Assembly (NCBI GenBank): GCA_902767025.1
Contig: CACXFZ010000231.1
Span: 1-10,024, forward strand
Source: an uncultured Coriobacteriaceae bacterium
Lineage (GTDB): Bacteria > Actinomycetota > Coriobacteriia > Coriobacteriales > Eggerthellaceae
Direction of reading: 5' to 3'
DNA: 10,024 nt
This document shows, piece by piece, positions 5,264 to 10,024 of this stretch. The notes below the pieces were generated by a model. That model was not told the origin of the DNA. It did no database searches and saw only the letters and a list, made by a program, of their open reading frames with translations. The stretch's first letter is position 1. Every line of letters starts with the position of its first letter. A program made the position numbers and the translations under genes.

Positions 5264-6448
5264 ATCAGGCGCACGCTCATGAAACGCAACCAGGAGCTGG
5301 TCGACTTCGAAGTCGACCCGACAACCTGCGAGGTCCACGTGCTCGACGTGCATGCGGCAGGCGACGACCTGTTCTCTTGCGAGGGGCGGGTTCGACAGAA
5401 TGCCGACAGGATCCTTGCCTACCTTGTCAAGCGGCGCGCCATTTCGTCCAGTCGCCCAGACAGGCAAAGCATCCTTGATGCTTTCGGAGCGCACTCGGCC
5501 GTCGAACTTGCCCTTAAGGGACACGGCCTGTCGCTCTCCGACCTGTACTGGTATCGCAGCCCCGGCTCCACCGATCGCTGGGAGGACATCAACTTCTTCG
5601 ACAACGAGTGGGACCCAGGTTTCGGTGCGGCCGTTCTTTCGGAAGACTACGCTGGCCTGGCGGCCTGCTCGCCTGACGTTCCCGAGGCAACGACGTCCGG
5701 CCATGCCGCCAAGGCGTGGGAGCGCGACGGTGACGGCATCTCCCTCGTCAAGGCTTCCTTTGGCATCGGCGGGGCCGACGTCGTAGGGGCCAAGCTCGCA
5801 TCCGACATGTGCAGCCTGCTTTTCGACGAGGGGTGCTACGTTCCCTTGCGCATTGTCGATCGCTGTGGCAGGACCTGCACGGCGGGTCCGCTCATGCTTT
5901 CGGGGGACGAGGAGCTTGTCGACGGGCGTCGGCTTTGCGCGATTGCCGGAGTTCGGGAGGTGCAACGCGAGGACGCCCGCATCACGCCAGAGGTGTGCGA
6001 CACCCGCATCGACGCTTATGCAGCCATGGGAATCCAGGACGCATCGGCTCACGTGGCCAGAATGGCCACCTGCTCGTGCCTGTCGCTGCTCTCCGACTTC
6101 CATGCGGGCAATTTCGGTGCCATACGCAAGGCCGATTCGGGCACCTGGCGTGCGGCTCCCATCTTCGATTACGACGGGTCGTTCGGCTGCCCGTTCAGCG
6201 AAAACCTGATTTCGTCCTTGTGCAAGTATCCCGACTTGGCCAAGTTGCTCTGCGCCCACGCCTTCTCGTATCTCAAACCGTCCTGGGACTGGTCTTGGTA
6301 CGACCCGCATGCGCTCGATGGATTCGAGGACCGCATCGTGGAGGCATACGCTTCCTGGCAGGACCTGCCGCCGAATTTCGGGGAGCTCGTCGCCTTGCTG
6401 TTCGCCATGCAACGCAACTACGTCAACGATATAACGGCAACACGGTAG
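5261..6448 (+). CDS. HipA-like kinase-fold protein
   Basis: The 395-residue product belongs to the HipA-like kinase-fold proteins, whose E. coli founder is a Ser/Thr kinase toxin phosphorylating glutamyl-tRNA synthetase. The closer match is the Gram-positive branch of unknown role. Segments in order: SDLYWY (93-98) and WEDINFFDN (107-115); TSG and KAW (145-153); SLVK with a likely ATP-binding Lys164; the catalytic loop DFHAGNFG (279-286), where Asp279 and Asn284 match the HipA D-x-H-x-x-N-F; and the metal-binding segment IFDYDGSFG (301-309), with Asp303 or Asp305 as the likely ligand. Both key loops are intact, so kinase activity is plausible. No HipB-like helix-turn-helix antitoxin is next to it. 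The upstream neighbour is the Nif11-type peptide gene, whose product may be its partner or substrate (inference). The TTG start rests on a strong ribosome site; ATG 5279 would shorten it by six residues. Confidence 0.8.
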   Translation: MIRRTLMKRNQELVDFEVDPTTCEVHVLDVHAAGDDLFSCEGRVRQNADRILAYLVKRRAISSSRPDRQSILDAFGAHSAVELALKGHGLSLSDLYWYRSPGSTDRWEDINFFDNEWDPGFGAAVLSEDYAGLAACSPDVPEATTSGHAAKAWERDGDGISLVKASFGIGGADVVGAKLASDMCSLLFDEGCYVPLRIVDRCGRTCTAGPLMLSGDEELVDGRRLCAIAGVREVQREDARITPEVCDTRIDAYAAMGIQDASAHVARMATCSCLSLLSDFHAGNFGAIRKADSGTWRAAPIFDYDGSFGCPFSENLISSLCKYPDLAKLLCAHAFSYLKPSWDWSWYDPHALDGFEDRIVEAYASWQDLPPNFGELVALLFAMQRNYVNDITATR

Positions 6449-6525
6449 GCTAAGCCTGCTGGCACCCTAGCATCGGACTGCGCAAGACGGTTGGCGGGAG
6501 AATTCTCGGCCATAATCAGGTTTCG

Positions 6526-6677
6526 TGGCAAGAATATCCAGTTTTATGGGATGGCTTGGCTCATGGCTCTTCTGGTTGAATACCATAGTGATACAATAAG
6601 AAGCATATAAGTAACATTTTGCCTGTAAGCAAGCGCATCAAGCCGTGTCCGACCCATAAAACTGGAGATTCTTGCCA
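6526..6677. repeat. MITE-like element: long near-perfect inverted repeats
   Basis: Positions 6526-6550 and the reverse complement of 6653-6677 are the same 25-mer apart from one base (A at 6536 against C on the other arm). The arms start TGGCAAGAAT and end CAGTTTTATGGG. They enclose 102 bp with no gene, so the whole is about 152 bp. Length, terminal arms and lack of coding content suggest a miniature inverted-repeat element or an insertion sequence that has lost its transposase. I see no clear target-site duplication. It occupies the centre of the 361-bp gap between the HipA-like gene and the small membrane protein; the rest of that gap (6449-6525 and 6678-6809) holds nothing I can name. Confidence 0.6.
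6589..6597 (+). promoter_or_regulatory. Possible extended -10 inside the inverted-repeat element
   Basis: TGATACAAT is a TGn extended -10 with TACAAT (5 of 6 to TATAAT). It lies in an AT-rich patch between the inverted-repeat arms and points toward the small membrane protein about 210 bp away. No matching -35 is seen at normal spacing. Confidence 0.25.
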
Positions 6678-6809
6678 ACTTTGCGGGAATCGGTCAAATA
6701 AACTGGTTCCAGGCAGGTCAAACGGTTTGCTCGAGGGGCCCGACCCCGAACGGACGGGTGCCGCACTGCGGGAGGTGAGGCATTCCGCGCCAAGAGGGAA
6801 GGGGCAGTC

Positions 6810-6917
6810 ATGGAAAACAAGAACAAGAGCTGGATCTGGTACGTGCTCTACATCGTCTTCCTCATCGTGTCTCTTCCGTTCGCCATCTGCTTCGACGTGA
6901 TGAAGCGCTCCAAGTAG
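6810..6917 (+). CDS. Small single-span membrane protein (35 aa)
   Basis: The reading frame encodes a 35-residue peptide: a basic N-terminus (MENKNKS), one hydrophobic stretch of about 20 residues (WIWYVLYIVFLIVSLPFAI) long enough to span the membrane, and a short basic C-terminus (MKRSK). The ATG has a purine-rich ribosome site (GGGAAGGGG, 6796-6804) at normal spacing, and a perfect terminator begins 20 bp after the stop, so the frame is properly bounded as a gene. It might be a regulatory small membrane protein, a subunit of a membrane complex or a type I toxin-like peptide; nothing in the sequence decides. The convergent neighbour is sstT, which shares the terminator. I do not recognise the family. 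Confidence 0.6.
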   Translation: MENKNKSWIWYVLYIVFLIVSLPFAICFDVMKRSK

Positions 6918-6936
6918 GTTTCCATTACCGCATAAG

Positions 6937-6964
6937 AAAGCCACCCGCACGGGCGGGTGGCTTT
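6937..6964. terminator. Bidirectional intrinsic terminator
   Basis: AAAGCCACCCGC (6937-6948) and GCGGGTGGCTTT (6953-6964) form a perfect 12-bp stem with a 4-nt ACGG loop, with A-runs and T-runs at the base on both strands. It separates the small membrane protein gene (plus strand) from the convergent sstT (minus strand) and can serve both. The T-rich tail is better on the minus strand. Confidence 0.9.
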
Positions 6965-6990
6965 CGTCATGGCAGAATGTCGCCTTTGCC

Positions 6991-8265
6991 TTACGCCTCG
7001 GCGGTCTTGGTGGCTGCAGCGTAGTGCACGGGTTCTGCGTCGTGGCCGGGGTTGAAGTCGAAGCCCTGCTTGGCCATCTCGCAGTACTCGGCCGTGGCCG
7101 TGAACAGCGCGTCGGAGCTGGAGTTCAGCGCCGTCTCGAAGGAGTCCTGGATCACGCCGATGATGAAGCCGACGCCCACCACCTGCATCGCGATGTCGCT
7201 GGAGATGCCCAGCAGCGAGCAGGCAACCGGGATCAGCAGCAGGCTGCCGCCCGGCACGCCCGAGGCACCGCAGGCAGACACGGCCGCCAGCACGCACAGG
7301 ATGACGGCGCTGACGAAGTCCACCTGCACGCCCATCGTGTGCGCGGCGGCCATGGCCATCACCGTGATGGTCACGCAGGCGCCGGCCATGTTGATCGTGG
7401 CGCCCAGCGGAATCGAAACGCCGTAGTTCTCCTCGTTCAGGCCCAGGCGCTTGCACAGCTCCATGTTCACGGGGATGTTTGCGGCCGAGCTGCGCGTGAA
7501 GAACGCCATGATGGCCGAGTCCTTCAGGCAGCGGAACACCAGCGGATAGGGATTGCGGCGGATGTTCAGGAACACCAGCAGCGGGTTGGTGACCAGCGCG
7601 ATGATCAGCATCACGGCCACCAGCACGGCCACCAGCATGCCGTATTCGGTGAAGATCGCAAGGCCGCTCGTGGACACGGCGTTGTACACCAGGCCGCAGA
7701 CGCCGAACGGGGCGAACGCGATGACCCAGCGCACCACGGTCTGCACGGCGTGCGCGATGTCGTGGAAGATCTTCTTGGTGCCGTCGCTAGCCGCACGCAG
7801 CGCGATGCCCAGCAGCACGGCCCAGGTGAGGATGCCCAGGAAGTTGGCTTCGGTCAGAGAGCCCACCGGGTTGCTCACGATGTTGGTCAGCAGGTTGGCG
7901 ATAACCTCGGCAACGCCCGAAGGAGCGGTGTTCTCGGCCGCTTCCACGCCTTGCAGCGTGAGCTCGATGGGGAACAGGAAGCTGGCGATGACCGATACCA
8001 AACCGGCGATGAAGGTGCTCACCAGGTACAGCACGACGATGCGCTTCATCGCGCCCGCCTTGGTTGCGTTGCACAATGCGCTGATGACCAGGAAGAACAC
8101 CAGCACCGGCGCCACGGCCTTCAACGCGGCTACGAACAGGTTGCCCACCATCGACAGCCATTCCATGCCCGGAATCGCCAGCGCCAGAACGGTGCCGATG
8201 ACCAGGCCGCCGACGATGCGCCAGATCAGGCTCCAGCTGTTCCAGGTTTCCCATGCTTTTTTCAT
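6991..8265 (-). CDS. sstT: Serine/threonine:Na+ symporter SstT
   Basis: SstT imports L-serine and L-threonine across the inner membrane, driven by sodium. It belongs to the DAACS (dicarboxylate/amino acid:cation symporter) family with eight spans and two re-entrant hairpins. The 424-residue product is close to E. coli SstT (414). Visible landmarks are the hairpin 1 FFTRSSAAN (255-263), the TM7 sodium-site motif NMAGA (292-296), the hairpin 2 GASGVPGGS (333-341) and the TM8 segment QDSFETALNSSSD (373-385), which in this family contacts substrate and marks the SstT type rather than glutamate carriers. I chose the ATG complementary to 8263-8265, preceded by AAGGGGGT (8272-8279). It is transcribed divergently from the carboxyltransferase gene; serine breakdown yields pyruvate, which could feed that enzyme (inference). 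Confidence 0.93.
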   Translation of the reverse strand: MKKAWETWNSWSLIWRIVGGLVIGTVLALAIPGMEWLSMVGNLFVAALKAVAPVLVFFLVISALCNATKAGAMKRIVVLYLVSTFIAGLVSVIASFLFPIELTLQGVEAAENTAPSGVAEVIANLLTNIVSNPVGSLTEANFLGILTWAVLLGIALRAASDGTKKIFHDIAHAVQTVVRWVIAFAPFGVCGLVYNAVSTSGLAIFTEYGMLVAVLVAVMLIIALVTNPLLVFLNIRRNPYPLVFRCLKDSAIMAFFTRSSAANIPVNMELCKRLGLNEENYGVSIPLGATINMAGACVTITVMAMAAAHTMGVQVDFVSAVILCVLAAVSACGASGVPGGSLLLIPVACSLLGISSDIAMQVVGVGFIIGVIQDSFETALNSSSDALFTATAEYCEMAKQGFDFNPGHDAEPVHYAAATKTAEA

Positions 8266-8299
8266 TGCTTTACCCCCTTGGATATTGTCAGTAAGGGCT

Positions 8300-8328
8300 A
8301 TTGTCGCGGTTTTTCGATGCGGGGGCAA
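8300..8328 (-). promoter_or_regulatory. Putative sstT promoter
   Basis: On the minus strand, TTGCCC (8328-8323, 4 of 6 to TTGACA) and GACAAT (8305-8300, 4 of 6 to TATAAT) are separated by exactly 17 bp. The start point would fall about 30 bp before the sstT ATG. Confidence 0.45.
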
Positions 8329-8369
8329 GGATATACCGTGGGTTTTAGGTCGCAGGCGTCGCCTTTGTC

Positions 8370-8400
8370 TATAATGCAATGTCTGACAATTTAGGAGGTG
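8370..8400 (+). promoter_or_regulatory. -10 element and Shine-Dalgarno of the carboxyltransferase gene
   Basis: A perfect -10 TATAAT sits at 8370-8375 without a convincing -35. AGGAGGTG (8393-8400) is a strong ribosome site but ends 11 nt before the ATG at 8412, somewhat longer than usual; no nearer in-frame start exists. Transcription would begin near 8382, giving a leader of about 30 nt. Confidence 0.55.
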
Positions 8401-8411
8401 TTACGCAGCAT

Positions 8412-10024
8412 ATGCCCAAGTTAGAGATTATGGATGTAACCATTCGCGACGGCCAACAGAGCCTGTGGGCCACGCGCATGCCCGTGGGAGACATGCTCCC
8501 CATCCTGCCGAAAATGGACCGCGTAGGGTACTGGGCGATCGAATGCTGGGGAGGCGCCACATTCGACACCTGCCTGAGGTTTCTGGACGAAAACCCCTGG
8601 GAGCGCCTGCGTTCCATCAAGGCCAAGACGCCCAACACCGCGCTGGCGATGCTCAGCCGCGGCCAGAACCTGGTAGGCTACAAGCACTACTCGCGCGAGA
8701 TCTGCGACCGCTTCATCAAGGCCGCCAACCGCAACGGCATCCGCGTGTTCCGCGTGTTCGACGCGCTCAACGACATCCGCAACGTCAAGGACAACGCCGA
8801 CGCCATCAAGGCCTGCGGCGCCTGGTTCGAGCCCGCCATCAGCTACACGATGAGCCCCGTTCACACGCTTGACAGCTACCTGGAGTACGCCCAGCAGCTC
8901 AAGGACCTGGGTGCGGACTCCATTGCCATCAAGGACATGGCCGGCATGCTCACGCCGTACCGCACCGAGCGCATGGTCAAGGCGCTGAACACCGAAATCG
9001 GCCTGCCCGTGCACGTGCACTGCCACTACGTGGGCGGCATGGCCCCGGCCAACATCATCAAGGCGGCGGAAGCCGGCGCGGCCGTGGCCGACACGGCAAG
9101 CGCCCCGCTGGCGTTCGGCAACAGCCACCCGGCCGTCGAGATGATCGTGGCCGCCATGCAGGAAAGCCGCTACAGCACCGAGCTGGACCTGGACCTGCTC
9201 TTCGAGATCGCCGAGTACTGGGAAGGCGTGCGCGAGCGCTCGCATCACAAGCGCGGCGTATCCAGCCTGATCCACATGCAGGTGTACAGCCATCAGGTGC
9301 CGGGCGGCATGATGAGCAACCTGGTCGCGCAGTTGGAAGTGCAGAACGCGCTCGACCGCCTGCCCGACGTGATGAAGGAGATCCCCAAGGTCCGCGCCGA
9401 AGTGGGCTATCCGCCGCTGGTCACGCCGATGAGCCAGATCGTGGGCACGCAAGCCGTGTTCAACGTGCTCACCGGCCAGCGCTGGGGCATCGTGTCCAAG
9501 GAGATGAAGGACTACATCTGCGGCTACTACGGCAAGGCGCCCGGTCCCATCGACCCCCAGATCATGGCCAAGGTGGTGGGCGGCACCGACGAGGTGCTCG
9601 ACCCCAGCGTGGCCCCCGGTTCGCTGGTGACCACGACCTACGACGAGCTGGTCGAGGAAATCGGCGATCTGGCCCAGAGTGAAGAGGACGTGCTCATGTA
9701 CGCGATGTTCCCGAACGAGGCGCGCATGTACCTGAGCAAGCATCGCACTGTCGAGAAAGTGGACTTCTTGCTGGAGAACGAATCCAGCGGTACCAAGGAG
9801 GATGATTACGTGGACATCAACCAGATTCGCGAGCTTGTTCGCGTTGCCGAGGAGAGCGGCGTGGGAGAGATCGTCGTCGAAGAGGAAGGCGCGCGCATTG
9901 CCGTGCGCATGCCCGGGTTCGCCCCCGCTGCTGCGGCTCCCACCATCGATGCGGCCCCTGCCGTTGCCGCCGCGGCCGCCCCTGCCGCCGCGCCCGCTGC
10001 GAGCGCTTCCACCCATCCGTCCCA
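8412..10024 (+). CDS. oadA: Biotin-dependent carboxyltransferase (OadA/PycB-like), 3' end outside window
   Basis: This is the carboxyltransferase of the pyruvate carboxylase subunit B / oxaloacetate decarboxylase alpha / transcarboxylase 5S family, which moves CO2 between carboxybiotin and a 2-oxo acid such as pyruvate. About 537 codons are in view and no stop is reached. The TIM barrel begins MDVTIRDGQQSLWATRM (7-23) with metal ligand Asp13, followed by WGGATFD, IKDMAG with Lys174 (the carbamylated lysine position) and HVHCH with His203/His205. The conserved-carboxylase domain carries PLVTPMSQIVGTQAV. From about residue 465 an AccB/BCCP-like segment (VDINQIRELVRVAEESGVGE) and an Ala/Pro-rich linker follow in the same frame; a biotinyl domain is expected beyond the window. 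RDGQQ replaces the common RDAHQ. The exact partner (decarboxylase, pyruvate carboxylase or transcarboxylase) cannot be fixed, so the symbol is a family label. Confidence 0.88.
   Translation, partial: MPKLEIMDVTIRDGQQSLWATRMPVGDMLPILPKMDRVGYWAIECWGGATFDTCLRFLDENPWERLRSIKAKTPNTALAMLSRGQNLVGYKHYSREICDRFIKAANRNGIRVFRVFDALNDIRNVKDNADAIKACGAWFEPAISYTMSPVHTLDSYLEYAQQLKDLGADSIAIKDMAGMLTPYRTERMVKALNTEIGLPVHVHCHYVGGMAPANIIKAAEAGAAVADTASAPLAFGNSHPAVEMIVAAMQESRYSTELDLDLLFEIAEYWEGVRERSHHKRGVSSLIHMQVYSHQVPGGMMSNLVAQLEVQNALDRLPDVMKEIPKVRAEVGYPPLVTPMSQIVGTQAVFNVLTGQRWGIVSKEMKDYICGYYGKAPGPIDPQIMAKVVGGTDEVLDPSVAPGSLVTTTYDELVEEIGDLAQSEEDVLMYAMFPNEARMYLSKHRTVEKVDFLLENESSGTKEDDYVDINQIRELVRVAEESGVGEIVVEEEGARIAVRMPGFAPAAAAPTIDAAPAVAAAAAPAAAPAASASTHPS
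9795..9812 (+). promoter_or_regulatory. Internal ribosome site and in-frame GTG at the BCCP-like junction
   Basis: AAGGAGG (9795-9801) lies 8 nt before a GTG at 9810-9812 that is in frame with the carboxyltransferase gene. Translation from there would begin MDINQIRELV, just where AccB-type biotin carriers normally start. The same frame is open from upstream, so a fused product and a separate carrier could both be made, or one gene may have been joined to the other. Use is inferred. Confidence 0.45.

Noticed and set aside
5213..6412. Minus-strand open frame of 399 codons opposite the HipA-like gene
   Set aside because: It is antisense to a frame with intact kinase loops and a strong ribosome site, with no domain seen in the translation.
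7024..8394. Plus-strand open frame of 456 codons across sstT
   Set aside because: It is antisense to sstT, whose motifs are unmistakable. The translation is His/Gln/Arg-rich and meaningless.
8421..10016. Long minus-strand open frame of 531 codons opposite the carboxyltransferase gene
   Set aside because: It is the antisense shadow of a clearly recognised carboxyltransferase; composition is biased and no motif is present.
1..10024. CRISPR array, tRNA or rRNA genes
   Set aside because: No regularly spaced repeats and no tRNA cloverleaf or rRNA-like stretch was found on reading the intergenic regions.

Overview
The window is GC-rich, with strong G/C bias at third codon positions. It reads like a high-GC actinobacterium, most probably a gut Coriobacteriia/Eggerthellaceae member. 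That placement is an inference from gene content (ruvC-ruvA-ruvB in that order, an SstT-type transporter, an OadA/PycB-like carboxyltransferase, a Nif11-type leader peptide) and from the base composition. No 16S or other marker gene is present.

Left part (1-2434): a Holliday-junction operon, ruvC-ruvA-ruvB. It is preceded by a near-canonical Gram-positive/actinobacterial LexA (SOS) box that overlaps the -35 of a good promoter. RuvC resolves, and RuvAB branch-migrates, recombination intermediates, so the box implies DNA-damage induction. The first 167 bases hold no gene I can support.

Middle-left (2435-3650): a small helical protein of unknown function (DUF6483-like), then a cold-shock-domain protein with an enlarged loop and an acidic tail. 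The cold-shock gene has two dyads in its leader and a clear terminator after it.

Middle (3651-6448), the accessory part: an uncharacterised soluble protein with a zincin motif (HExxH plus ExxxD); a 90-residue precursor-like peptide with a Nif11-type leader, a double-glycine site and a Cys/His-bearing tail; and a HipA-like kinase-fold protein with no HipB partner. The last two are close together on the same strand, each with a strong ribosome binding site, and may be a peptide/kinase pair. No transporter, cyclase or protease of a classical RiPP cluster is in view.

Middle-right (6449-6984): a gene-poor stretch with a pair of about 25-bp near-perfect inverted repeats bounding about 150 bp (MITE-like or a collapsed insertion sequence). 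It is followed by a 35-residue single-span membrane protein and a perfect bidirectional terminator.

Right part (6985-10024): sstT (Na+/serine-threonine symporter) on the minus strand, divergent from a biotin-dependent carboxyltransferase gene that runs off the window. The carboxyltransferase reading frame continues without a stop into an AccB/BCCP-like segment and an Ala/Pro linker. At the junction lies an excellent internal Shine-Dalgarno and an in-frame GTG, which could allow a separate biotin carrier to be made from the same gene.
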